Source: Dermanyssus gallinae
Lineage: Eukaryota; Arthropoda; Arachnida; Mesostigmata; Dermanyssidae
Assembly (NCBI GenBank): GCA_003439945.1
Contig: QVRM01007032.1
Span: 214,647 to 278,646 of the forward strand
Reading direction: 5' to 3'
Length of the DNA: 64,000 nt
Position 1 is the stretch's first letter. Every line of letters begins with the position of its first letter. Made by a program: the position numbers and the translations under genes. Under the pieces are notes generated by a model. It had not been told where the DNA came from and searched no databases. It worked only from the letters and a program-made list of their open reading frames with translations. Of the stretch, positions 1-10,605 are shown one piece after another.

Positions 1-573
1 CATCCACAACAAAAGCAACAACAGTAGCAGTAATAACAACAACAACAACACATCAGCAATAATAAAAACAACAACAGCAACGACAACAACAGTGGCCCGC
101 TCGGAAAATGTGCTTACGCTGCGGTCAGAGTCATAACGAGTCACCAGACGCGACGGGCCGCGTCCTTCCCACAGCCCTCTCTAGTATGCAACAATTATGA
201 TCACGAATGTCGCACTTGTTCAACAGCAGCAGCAGCAACAGCAGCAGCAGCTGCTGCAACAGCAACAACTGCAGTACCAGCATGTTGCACATGATATGCC
301 CAAAATATGCTACCAACAAATGAACCAACCGACCGGTTTCCTGCTAGTCGACCACAGCCGCAGCTACAGACAATCATGATAGATTGCTAGACTCAAAATA
401 GACTCAATACGTCGTGGTTCAGTTTTGACGTTGACGACGTCTGCGACTAACGGTATCGTAGTCATCAGTACCACAACCACAACCACCACCACAACCACCA
501 CCACGACTACCAGCAGCATTATGATCATCATCTTCATCATCATCGTTAATTCTTGTGTCTATCCGTTTCGCAG
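1..573. other. Repeat-rich stretch, no supported gene
   Basis: CAA/CAG/CGA-type triplets fill 9-110, a CAG/CAA array lies at 219-275, ACC triplets at about 463-520 and ATC triplets at about 521-545. Frames here translate only as poly-Gln, poly-Thr or poly-Ile and are better read as simple repeats. The last 25 bases are pyrimidine-rich and end in TTTCGCAG, a plausible 3' splice site for the next feature. Confidence 0.7.
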
Positions 574-703
574 GGTTCCAGATGACTGCACCGACGGCGC
601 AGCGGCGACGTCGTCGTCGTCGTCGTCGTCATCATCATCAGCAGCAGCAGCATCGGCGTCGCCAGAATCGGATTCAGTCCGTGCCCCACCGCCACTGCCG
701 GGG
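574..703 (+). CDS. Candidate coding exon, Ser/Ala-rich, with a Pro-rich end
   Basis: Seen: a pyrimidine-rich tract ending TTTCGCAG at 573, an open frame of one base plus 43 codons, and a GTAAGT donor at 704. The frame reads VPDDCTDGAAAT, then a run of serines and alanines, then SPESDSVRAPPPLPG. The first base completes a codon from an upstream exon, and the exon ends on a codon boundary (phase 0). The Ser/Ala part comes from a TCG/TCA/GCA triplet tract, so it could be a simple repeat in frame, but the Asp/Cys start and the Pro-rich end are not repeat-derived. No family is recognised. Another frame opens at an ATG inside the exon and gives Arg/His/Gln runs, which looks less natural. Confidence 0.3.
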
Positions 704-1708
704 GTAAGTACTGCTACGATACGTAGACAACTATCCGTGCTAGCGAGCGTGCGTAGACACGCCGATACTGTACCGCATGAATGTGTACCTGTGCGGTGTC
801 ACACCGCCAAGCGACCTACTAAACACTACTACTGTCCAGCCTTGTACCGCAGCCAGCTAGATGGTTTCGGCTCAGCAGGGTACAACGCAGCAACCCCCAA
901 CCACCTCCGAACGAGCGGCGCTAGTTAGTTCTTAACCACGCTCGGCTTATACGACCACGGCGTATACGTTTGATTGAGATCTCCTGGATTGCTTAAAAAT
1001 CCAGCAATTTATGACGACGTCGTATACTCTACTACGAGGCAAAATAGGCACGACACGCGCCGGAAAAAACAAACAACTTGTTTAGAATGCTGTGGCTGAC
1101 TGCGTCTTAACCGAATCACATAACTAGAGAGCCACGAAAGTCTGTGGTATTAGGCGCATATTAAAAACGTCGGCAAGAAACAGTATTAAATAAGCACATT
1201 ATATACAAAGTATAACAACATATTCACAGCATGGTATTCCGTGTACATTCATTTAGAGCGCGGGTGTCTAAAAACACCGTACGTCGACTGAAAGGCATTA
1301 CATAAATTGTAGTTTGAATGCCGTTTGTCCTCGTTGAATTGTCGCCAAAAAGCGCCCCAGGCAGGTCACAGTACACAACTGGAAGCCTATACGTACGGTT
1401 TATAATACAGCAGCATAGTAGGTGCAGTGAGAAAACCTTTAAAAAGGTTGTCTAATATTCGTTTCGATCTTCGCTCCTCCTATTATTATATATTCAGGTG
1501 TACTATAGTTTCTATCTTCGGCGGCGCTACGTCAATATAAACAAAGATTGACCATTCGGACACAATAAGTCTCCGCCCGTATTCAATAGGACAAAAATGG
1601 ACCGATACGACTCTATGATGTGAAAGTTAGACTTAACTTCATTGATAAGCTTGATTTATATATATATATATAAATATACGAGAGATACATTGTAACTTTA
1701 AGCGCCGT

Positions 1709-1749
<41 letters not shown>

Positions 1750-3005
1750 TGACAGAAATTTCATTAAAATATAAGCACATTCCTTCGCCAGTCGGGCAAA
1801 TATCCACCAATGTAGTTATCAGTAAAAGCTTCGTACGGCACCACGACGAGCTTTGGGTGCGCTCTCTTCTTTGCGTCATTGTAGATCTGCGTGTTTGTGC
1901 ACCCCCCACGCATTTTACCCAAAGACCTTGACCAGTCGAAGCAAAGTAGTACTTCAACAGTAGCAGCAGCAGGAGCAGCAGCAGCAGCATCAACAGCCAT
2001 ACCACAGCGACAAAGTGTTCCGATACAAGCGCCGTGTATGTAAACACAATCACAGCTCCGACTTGCGTCTGTTCTGTCGCTTCGTTGCGACGATGAGCAT
2101 CGAATACATACATGGCCATCAGCACGAGCAACGCTTGCACCAGCAAGAACAACAACAACATTTGATTACTTGGCGCTACTATTACTACTACTACTACAAC
2201 TACTAAAACTACAACTTACGCCGCTAGCTTTAAGCTTTTCGGAACCACTGTTACTTCTACCACCGCTCGTCTACTAAGGCCAGTACTAACTACTCCAGGC
2301 TCTACGATAGCAAATGCGAGCGTTAATAATGAATAGCACCACTGGAGAGAAAGTTGGCACATCGCGTGTCATACGTGCCCATTCAATGTGAGTTTGTCTG
2401 TGTCTCATAATAATCAGTTAGATGGGTTGCCTGGCGGTCGGCCGTGACAGCATACAGCTACTTACAGATACACGCATACGCAGCTGACAGCTGCAAGACG
2501 AAACAGCACGTACCAGAACTAACCGCATTGATACGCCGTCACACAATACGAAAATAATGGCGCGGGCAGCAATGTCTACCAGCCTCCCTCTTCTCTTTCT
2601 ACTCCCGCATGCTAACCCGTCCGCCCTACTACACCACGTATACACATACGGGATCGTGTGTTTACCATTTTTTATTTTATTTCTAAGACTCCTAGCATTG
2701 TAGTTAACGACTATATTGATGATGATGATGACCAAGCTCGTCATCGCTGTGGCGAAGCTGTGGCATTCGTAATGCGTTTTGTCTCCTACATCGTGACACG
2801 AACGAATTGGGCCATCAACGGCAGCACAGCAGAACTTTAGCGGTAGCCGATAGCGGCAGGAATCCGTTCAGATCCTATGTGGACTCTCTGTCGCGTATCT
2901 CGTCGGCAACGTTATCATCACGTCGCATTCACCGACCGCAGACAAGAATGTTTGGTTATAACGTTTGGTGTTGCGGTGCGTTTCGCATCGAACGACGACA
3001 CCTGA
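704..3005. other. Non-coding stretch with TA and triplet repeats
   Basis: About 920-1600 is ordinary unique-looking DNA with no supported gene. (TA)n tracts occur at 1657-1672 and 1713-1746. AGC triplets lie at about 1950-1995 and TAC triplets at about 2177-2205. The open frames over these tracts are artefacts of the repeats. I see no conserved protein on either strand. Confidence 0.6.
1713..1746. repeat. (TA)n microsatellite
   Basis: About 17 uninterrupted TA dinucleotides. Confidence 0.95.
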
Positions 3006-3206
3006 TACCAGCAGAGGCAAAAACACAGTAGCGACAGTTGCCTTGGAGGCAAGAACCAGCATCTTCAGCAACGAACCCATAACAACAACAACAACGATAC
3101 AACAACGTGCACCCTGACCACAATCGATTGCAGCATCAGTAGCAGCAGCATGAATAACAGAACAAACAGACGTTTTTCTTCAGCTAACGGCCCTGATGTT
3201 TTGCCG
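3006..3206 (+). CDS. Candidate coding exon, Gln/Asn/Ser-rich, ending at a consensus donor
   Basis: The frame is open from just after a TGA at 3003-3005 to a CCG|GTAAGT donor at 3207. An ATG at 3150 would give 19 codons, MNNRTNRRFSSANGPDVLP, ending in phase 0. Upstream of that ATG the frame is Gln-, Asn- and Thr-rich because CAA/CAG/ACA triplets run through it. The final 13 residues are not repeat-derived. The 3' splice site is unclear, because AGs near 3011 have a poor pyrimidine tract. It could be a first coding exon starting at 3150 or an internal exon. No family is recognised; the donor is the main support. Confidence 0.22.
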
Positions 3207-3347
3207 GTAAGTAACGGGAATCTTCCCTCCAGAATAGCATAACGACTCTTAGATCACCGCGACATATGCCATCCTCCGTAGATGTCGTGCGCCATTTAAT
3301 AACGACATTTATTGGAAAGTATAGGAATATAGCCAGCGTAGTCTTGA

Positions 3348-3369
3348 ATATATATATATATATATATAT
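3348..3369. repeat. (TA)n microsatellite
   Basis: Eleven TA units, about 100 bp before the much longer array at 3469. Confidence 0.9.
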
Positions 3370-3467
3370 CCAAGACCACACGTCCTAACAAGTAGAAACA
3401 AGGAAGTTATAGTGGAATGATATTACGATGGCCCTGAACTGCGTTTTATTGATGAGTCTAATAAATG

Positions 3468-4602
<1,135 letters not shown>

Positions 4603-4990
4603 ATGGATAACGAGGATATCTGCATCAAGTTCTGTGTTAAGACAAATCATGTGTTCTAAGACGAAGAAAATGTTACGAGCTGCTTATGGGGATTAAACGT
4701 GTCCCGAAACACCGTGTATACATGGTACTATCGATTGCACGAAGGACGTGAAGGTACCAAATACGACCTTTGTTCGAGAAGGTTTTCAAAGTAGCAGAAG
4801 AAAACGTTGAAAGTTCGTGATATCGTAAACAATAATCGCCGAGTTACAATCTGGAAGATAGCTGAGAAATTAGAGATTAGTTATATTTCAGTTGTAACAG
4901 TTTTGACCGGCAGTTTATGCGTGGGAACACTGGCAGCGAGGTTCGTTCCAAATATGTTAAATTTCCGGCGTAAATACTTGTATTTTAATG
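4603..4990 (+). pseudogene. Mariner transposase, N-terminal fragment, decayed
   Basis: A mariner-type transposase would bind its terminal repeats through two helix-turn-helix domains and cut and paste the element at TA sites. Here only that N-terminal DNA-binding part remains, all in one frame from the ATG at 4603. Residues 9-17 (KFCVKTNHV) match the start of the first helix-turn-helix. VYTWYYRLHEGRE follows, then VRDIVNNNRRVTIWKIAEKL and a degraded version of the usual WVP..L segment (FVPNML). In-frame stops sit at 4657-4659 (TAA) and 4792-4794 (TAG). The catalytic DD34D domain is absent and the copy ends in a (TA)n tract at 4991. It is clearly non-functional. The subfamily cannot be fixed from this part; mellifera- or irritans-like is possible. 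Confidence 0.85.
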
Positions 4991-5010
4991 ATATATATAT
5001 ATATATATAT
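4991..5010. repeat. (TA)n tract ending the mariner fragment
   Basis: Ten AT units directly at the point where mariner homology stops. Confidence 0.85.
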
Positions 5011-5070
5011 GTGTGTGACGATATAAGTCAATGATTCAATTGCGCCCAAACTAATAACCCCAACTAATAG

Positions 5071-5075
<5 letters not shown>

Positions 5076-5132
<57 letters not shown>
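5076..5132. repeat. (TA)n array at the left end of the DDE transposon
   Basis: About 28 TA units. The last TA (5131-5132) touches the left terminal inverted repeat and serves as the TA target-site copy. Confidence 0.95.
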
Positions 5133-5136
<4 letters not shown>

Positions 5137-5184
5137 CTTCCATAACCGTATGTACTCATGTTAAGGTTGGTTATAACTCGGCAA
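5133..5184 (+). repeat. Left terminal inverted repeat of the DDE transposon
   Basis: Aligned ungapped with the reverse complement of 7089-7140, most bases agree. Shared blocks include GTCTT, CATAACC, TATGTACT, TTAAGGTT and GGCAA. Scattered mismatches indicate age. Confidence 0.85.
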
Positions 5185-5783
5185 AAAATATTTTTTCCCA
5201 AAAGAGGGAGGAGGCGGAAACGTCTTGCATTTGAGTGAGGACGAAATTTAGAAAAAATAGCTATCCTGTCTTTTCTACTGCATAGTTGTGCAAAATCTAC
5301 GTTTGCGGGAGAACCAACGCATGAAGGAACCGATCATAACAACGTGTTCGGCGGAAAATTAAGCATAACCTAAATGACACTCAACGCAAGCTAGCGAAAG
5401 GCAAATAGCCGGATTAAGGAAAGTCATAAAAAGTCGATATGTTCTTAGGTGTTACGTTGAAACTTTCACGCATAGAGGCGTAACATTTTGCCATTACATC
5501 CAAAAAATGCATATCATCAGTGTTACGTAGTTGCCGAGTAACTAAGCTTTTTCGGCAGCCATATGGAAAATAAAGGCATGAATACTTGCTAGCATTTTGA
5601 CCTGCTTCAGCAAGTAAACCACTCGCGCTGGTTCAGAAACACGCTAGCATTTTTTTGCCAACAGCTTCGCACAAAGCGCACACGGGCTTTGGTTCGGAGT
5701 TCGCGCCATTCGAGGCGCCAAAACGGCATAAGAAAAACCGCAAACGAAGAAGCAGACGAACCGCCAATCGGTGTAGGAAACGT

Positions 5784-5805
5784 AGTGTTGGATTCTTAAA
5801 ACATC
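5784..5805 (+). repeat. 22-bp exact direct repeat, copy 2
   Basis: Identical to 4216-4237. It lies about 40 bp before the transposase start, inside the transposon, so it may be part of the element's 5' non-coding sequence. Confidence 0.75.
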
Positions 5806-5845
5806 CGGCACTTTAATCGCGAACTGCAGACTTTACTACAATTTC

Positions 5846-6747
5846 GTGATAAACCGGTTTATGAATGCGGAAAAAGTTGGCATGCTCTGCATTTATGGTA
5901 AAGCACGCTGTAACACGAGAGCCGCGCAACGGTGGTACGCAGAGCGTTTTCCAAAGAGACGCATACCTGATAGTTGCATGTTTACGAATATATATTGTCG
6001 ATTACGTGGAAGTGGGTCGTTCGATGGTCGTTACTACGACACTGGAAGGAACGGACGACGAGAACGGCAAATGCGAAACAACTAATTTTTCAAGAACTAA
6101 TCGAGCGACCTTTTGCACGCATGACACAGTTGTCTGCGTATGCCGGAGCTAGGCACAAAGGATACTGGCTGACGATACACTGCGTCCATACCGGTCTCAG
6201 CGAATTCAAACCCTGCGGTCCAGTGACTACCAGCTGCGTACTGAATACTCTCGACAGTTTTTTGGGGAAGGTGAACATACTCGATAGGTTCCCCGCGCTT
6301 GTTCTGTTCACGCATAAGGCTTTGATTAGTCAAGATGGTGTGTTTAATGGATAGATCACTCATTGGTGGGCTTACGAGAATCCTCATATGACCCGCGAGC
6401 ATAGATGCCAGGGTTGCTTTGCGGTGAATATCTGGGCGAGCATAGTGGACGACTATCTCATAGGTCCCCACATACTTCCCTCTAGATTAGATGCAACTGT
6501 CTATCGCACGTTCTTGAGCCATACGTTACCGCAATCGTTGGAAGGCTCAACGGCTCCCCAATGTCCCGGAAAGCGTTCGTCTGAGAGTGTGCTTTCAGCA
6601 TGACTGAGCGTCGCCACACAACTTTGCTAAAATTCGACAATACCTAAACGAGGCATTCGCGAATCGGAGGATTGGCCGAGACGGGTCGATCGCTTTGTCA
6701 CCTCGATCGCCCGATTTGACAAGCCTCGACTTTTATTGTGGGGCTAC
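5846..6747 (+). pseudogene. DDE transposase with N-terminal helix-turn-helix, broken
   Basis: The N-terminal helix-turn-helix is readable in one frame at about 5855-6025: AEKVGMLCIYGKARCNTRAA, then AERFPKRRIPDSCMFTNI and RLRGSGSF. The DDE core is in a second frame at about 6070-6603: the first catalytic site reads FTHKA where the family has F-T/S-D-E-A, so Asp and Glu are lost. WWAYENPH and FAVNIWASIVDDYLIGP follow. A TAG interrupts it at 6352-6354. The rest returns to the first frame at about 6587-6747: QHD at 6596-6604 (second Asp, followed by a TGA where the family has Gly), then LNEAFANRRIGRDGSIALSP and RSPDLTSLDFY with the third Asp at 6713-6715. At least two frameshifts and two nonsense codons mean no functional enzyme. 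Confidence 0.85.
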
Positions 6748-7088
6748 ATGACCACAAGCGTAGATTTTACACTACTTTGTAGGAAAAACAAGAACAAAAT
6801 AGCTACTTTTATGAATTTCCGGCTCACAACCATGGAGACTTAAATACGTCGAGCGTCCTTACCTCCGTCGCTGCCTCCGTGACTTTGCGTCGCCACTCTC
6901 CCAAGAAGTGGTTAAGTGGCTCCGTTACCGGCATATTCAGCCTAAGCCGAAGCATCTACACCATCGGCGCACAGTCCGACAATACACACACAAAGCGGCT
7001 TCTCGCCTTGATTGCTTCATGTATAGTGTGAAGCATTTCTCAAGCAAATTAAAGTTTGTTTGAGATAGGTGTCGGACCACTCTCGGAG

Positions 7089-7134
7089 TTGCCAAGCTCT
7101 ACCAAACCTTAAAAGAAGTACATATGGTTATGCA

Positions 7135-7140
<6 letters not shown>
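7089..7140 (-). repeat. Right terminal inverted repeat of the DDE transposon
   Basis: Reverse complement of the left repeat with mismatches. It ends AAGACTT immediately before the TA array. Confidence 0.85.

Positions 7141-7171
<31 letters not shown>
7141..7171. repeat. (TA)n array at the right end of the DDE transposon
   Basis: Fifteen TA units; the first TA is the right target-site copy. Left and right arrays may be one original TA array split by the insertion. Confidence 0.95.
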
Positions 7172-7173
<2 letters not shown>

Positions 7174-7796
7174 TTTCTCCCTTCCGTTCCTCTTTCTCGA
7201 TTGTACTTGCACCAGCATGTTTGTGTAGTTATACCGTCGCTGTGGGCCCGTATATCGGAGTTGTTCTCCAAATCTCCAGTCATTCATTCACAGGACAGAG
7301 GAGCCGTTTACGGAAGCACGCAGATTGACAGAGATTATAACAGCTACAATGGGCTAGCAACAGCGTTGCGTGAGCCTGGAAACGACCACTAAACAACGAT
7401 ACGTAAACGGACACTAGCTACCTCGCCCTAGTGCTAACGGATGACGTTGACAGAATTGTCACAGACAACCCCTCCATGATTTAATCAACGTTATCGTACG
7501 CTGTTGCTGTGGCTGCAGCAGCAGCAGCTTCTGTTGCAAGGGTGGTTGGTTGTCGTGTCGGATCGATGAGTTGGCGATGTGGTGTCCCGGTGATAAGGTG
7601 AACACGGGACACGTTCGAACAGGCGCGTGGTGCCCATGTGCGCATGACGACGACGACGACGATGATGATGGTGCCTCTTTCCGACATCCATCCGCCCACC
7701 CGGTCGCCGTATACAAACAGAGATAGAAGAGAACATATTACACGTACATACGTGTGTATGCGAGGTGCGTGTACACAAACACGTTCCGTTTCGCAG
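7172..7796. other. No supported gene
   Basis: Unique-looking sequence to about 7500, then a short AGC tract (7516-7530) and GAC/GAT triplets (7644-7672). Frames on both strands are open here because of those triplets. The end of the stretch, ACGTTCCGTTTCGCAG, could be a 3' splice site. Confidence 0.55.
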
Positions 7797-8015
7797 GTTC
7801 AGCTACAACCGGGGGACCACCGACCCCGTTCGCCCGCTGAAGCCAAGCTGCTGACCCGCCCCCCACCCGAATATGGGAAGTTCCACCACCGGGGTCTAAT
7901 GTTGTTGTTACTGCTGCTGCTGCTGTTGCTGATGACGAACCTAGCCGACGCTTGTGATGGCCATCAGCAGCAGCAGCATACGATGGTCACGGGGGTGGAA
8001 GAGAAAGGGAGCTGA
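7797..8015 (+). CDS. Candidate terminal coding exon with a hydrophobic leucine run
   Basis: After TTTCGCAG at 7796 a frame is open in phase 0 for 72 codons to a TGA at 8013-8015. It starts VQLQPGDHRPRSPAEAKLL and continues TRPPPEYGKFHHRGL. A methionine with about ten leucines follows, then TNLADACDG and a short Gln run. The leucines come from a TTG/CTG triplet tract, so the membrane-like segment may be accidental, but the first 35 residues are not repeat-derived. An AATAAA at 8099-8104 lies in a TAA tract and could act as a polyadenylation signal. The pyrimidine tract is modest. The Leu run could instead be a signal peptide with an ATG start at about 7899. No family recognised. Confidence 0.22.
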   Translation, partial: VQLQPGDHRPRSPAEAKLLTRPPPEYGKFHHRGLMLLLLLLLLLLMTNLADACDGHQQQQHTMVTGVEEKGS

Positions 8016-8094
8016 CGGTGGTGATGTCGAAAGCGCCAGTGTCTGATCACCATCGCTCATGAAGATATTTGTTTCGGTACTCGTCGGCCCGCAA

Positions 8095-8140
8095 TAATAA
8101 TAAATCATAATAATAATAATAATAATAATAATGATAATAA
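8095..8140. repeat. (TAA)n-type array
   Basis: Interrupted TAA/ATA triplets. Confidence 0.85.
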
Positions 8141-8254
8141 TGCGAGCGTCACCGAACTACAATCGAAAATTGCGTGTTTAGTATTCACTGGCTAGATGAA
8201 TGGAACTGTACGCGGTCAGTACAGCTTTAACCACGATCCGCTCATAGCTGCAAC

Positions 8255-8402
8255 GCTTAGTGTTGTTGTTGCTGCTGCTGATGCTGATGCTGCTGCTGCT
8301 GTTGTTGTGGTTGTGGTCGTCGTCGTCGTTGTTGTTGTTGTTGTTGCTGTTGTTGCTGTTGCTGTTGTTGGTGTTCTTGCTGTTGTTGTTATTGCAGATG
8401 TT
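8255..8402. repeat. GTT/GCT trinucleotide array (CAA/CAG on the minus strand)
   Basis: About 50 triplets of GTT, GCT and GTC. It is the opposite polarity to the CAA/CAG array at 8967-9110, about 560 bp downstream. Confidence 0.92.
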
Positions 8403-8966
8403 GCTACTCGCGCTACCGTTAACATAACACTGGTGATCACTGTTAAAAGTTGTATGACGATTACCTTTTATCAGAATTAGAAGGTCTGAACCTATATCAC
8501 CGTATTACGTAACCCCTATACATTTGTATTAGTACCTATGTGACTTCCATAGACGCGGTATTCTCTTGTCCTGTTATTTTATCAGTGGCATTTTATCTTC
8601 TTAGCTGTTGCAGTTTCTCTATCGTTATTGCTCTGCTGACATTGTTAGCAACGTCGTCGTTGTTATCTTTACTGTTGTCGTAGTAGTGGTGGTGGCAACG
8701 GTGGCGGCTATCGACGCCAGACAGCTTCTATATGCGTATGATATATCCGTTCAACCTGATTAAATGACGACAAATTTCACGCATTGACACCATGAACCGG
8801 AGCGTAATATCCGCTGTCTACCCGTCCTGCACACTTTAATCATTAGCGAGTTTCTGAGCAAGGATTATTTTTTTATTTATTATTTGATTATGCTTATAAA
8901 TAAGTAGTAATAATCAAATCTGGGCACCCTTGGCGCTACTGCAACGCCGGAGCGGACAACAATAAT
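8403..8966. other. Spacer between opposite-polarity triplet arrays, no gene
   Basis: Unique-looking sequence with a few GTC/GGT triplets around 8655-8705. I see no gene signals. Confidence 0.6.
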
Positions 8967-9110
8967 TGTGCCAACAGCAGCAGCAACAACAACAACAACA
9001 ACAGCAACAACAACAACAGCAACAACAGCAACAACAACAGCAGCAACAACAGCAACAACAACAATTATCACTCAACCTGCGGCAGCAACAGCAACAACAA
9101 CAATGATTGT
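8967..9110. repeat. CAA/CAG trinucleotide array
   Basis: Nearly continuous CAA with interspersed CAG. It is complementary in type to 8255-8402. Confidence 0.92.
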
Positions 9111-9609
9111 GCTATTTACGGCAGAAACAACAACACTGACAATAAACCATGGCAGGGCAGGCGCTGGAAGGGCCAGCGAGGGCTGTTCCGTGCTGCGCGC
9201 CTTCAATCTCCGACTGAACTAACTATGCCCCGTTATGGGGCGGACCTTTGACCCAATGTCAAGTACTTATTTGCTTACCGTTACATCAGCAGCCGCTGCT
9301 GCTACTGTCGCTCGCTGTAGTACGGTCGTTGTACCGATGCGGCGTCGGTTGGCGCTGTGCCAGCCAGCCACCGAGCCAGCGAGCCAAGTACTTGGATAAT
9401 TGCGCTCAAAAAGAAACCTGCTTCACTCTTGCCGTGGTCGGCCTGCTCTTTATTTATACGTAGTGTTGGCCCCGCGACATACGGGCTGACAGTAATCTGC
9501 TTTTTCTATGCGAGTTGTTTGCTGTGTGTGCACGCGTACTCCATATAAACGTTTATGGTGGACGGAAACAGTGGTCACGATGATGATACCTTTATAGTCC
9601 CTTTGTCTG

Positions 9610-9610
<1 letters not shown>

Positions 9611-9680
<70 letters not shown>
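9611..9680. repeat. (TA)n array in copy 1
   Basis: The tract is broken by one C at 9649. The copy 2 counterpart has 52 bases before the C and 23 to the following G, against 38 and 31 here. Confidence 0.93.
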
Positions 9681-9683
<3 letters not shown>

Positions 9684-10055
9684 GTACATATTCCGAATCA
9701 GATATAATTTTACCCACCTAAACGATTACGGTATGCACTTTAACCAGTTCCCGTAATTGGTTCATACCGAAATGTATACGAATCTTGATAAGTTTCATAA
9801 TGAAACGTCTGTTTATTGTCTATAGCCAATCGCTTGTCTGCTTGCAACTTTAATAGGAGCCACAGAAAAGGATCATCATTCCATTTAATCGTTACCGAAT
9901 TAGCGGATCATTTCTTTAAGACGCGGGCTAGGAATTTAACGAGTCGCTTCTGACTAAGGCCGTTTACATAACTGTCATAGTGCGTTCACGTTTATTATGA
10001 ACTTGCCAACCCGTTTATCATGTCACTAAAGATACCTGTATTTTCTATCTATCTA

Positions 10056-10060
<5 letters not shown>

Positions 10061-10094
<34 letters not shown>
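10061..10094. repeat. (TA)n array in copy 1, second
   Basis: Follows a short CTAT tract. Two bases shorter than in copy 2. Confidence 0.92.
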
Positions 10095-10097
<3 letters not shown>

Positions 10098-10184
10098 ATA
10101 CAAAGTTCTAAGCCACATTCTAGGTCACGTTACATTTCCAGAGTTTGACGGTGTGCCAGCAAGAGGAAATGGCCCTAGCCTATA

Positions 10185-10254
10185 GCAATTGTTGAAATAT
10201 AAGTATATTTTATTATTTATTCACTATATACTATAGTTATATTTCAACAAATGC
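10185..10254. repeat. Inverted repeat, 18-bp arms, in copy 1
   Basis: The left arm GCAATTGTTGAAATATAA and the right arm TTATATTTCAACAAATGC are reverse complements with one mismatch, with a 34-base AT-rich loop. It may be the termini of a very short foldback element or simply a cruciform. An identical copy lies 2141 bp downstream. Confidence 0.8.
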
Positions 10255-10556
10255 AATAAGCTAGTGACGTATAATATATATATATATTTTTTTTGTATAC
10301 GAATCTAACCTGCGACCCTTAGTGCCTGGCCCATCTTCTTCGCAACGTCCCATAGCATCCCCGTTGCCATCATCCATCTCAGGCCACAAACCTTGCAACG
10401 AACAAGCTATTATATCTGACAATAAATTTGGGGCTACTGAAATTAGGACGCACACATGATATATCGTTCGCAGAGAGGGAGAGCTAATGCGTTTAAAACG
10501 CACACCTCAAACGCACAATGGCGCGGCGAACCAAGATGAAGGCGGTGCACCCGTAG

Positions 10557-10605
10557 TTTAGAGCCCTCACCTTAAGTTTCTAGACTCTTAGATTAGGGCT
10601 CTAAA
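10557..10605. repeat. Inverted repeat, 11-bp arms, in copy 1
   Basis: TTTAGAGCCCT at 10557-10567 and AGGGCTCTAAA at 10595-10605 form a perfect stem with a 27-base loop. Confidence 0.8.

Larger units (their letters stand above)
5133..7140 (+). mobile_element. Complete but decayed TA-targeting DDE transposon (Tc1/mariner-like, DUF4817-type transposase)
   Basis: Seen: a 2008-bp element with imperfect terminal inverted repeats of about 50 bp. The left end begins GGGTCTTCCATAACCGTATG and the right end, reverse-complemented, begins AAGTCTTGCATAACCATATG. TA dinucleotides flank both ends, and both sit in (TA)n arrays (5076-5132 and 7141-7171). Inside is a transposase broken by stops and frameshifts (5846-6747). 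Known: transposons with this helix-turn-helix start and this DDE domain are common in arthropod genomes and are often annotated as Tc3-like or DUF4817 proteins. Inferred: it is an old insertion into a TA-rich site and cannot mobilise itself. The non-coding part at 5185-5845 carries the 22-bp repeat shared with 4216. Confidence 0.85.

Noticed and set aside
7481..7778. Several overlapping minus-strand frames with Ser, Val or His runs
   Set aside because: They come from GAC/GAT triplets read in different frames; no splice or start signals.
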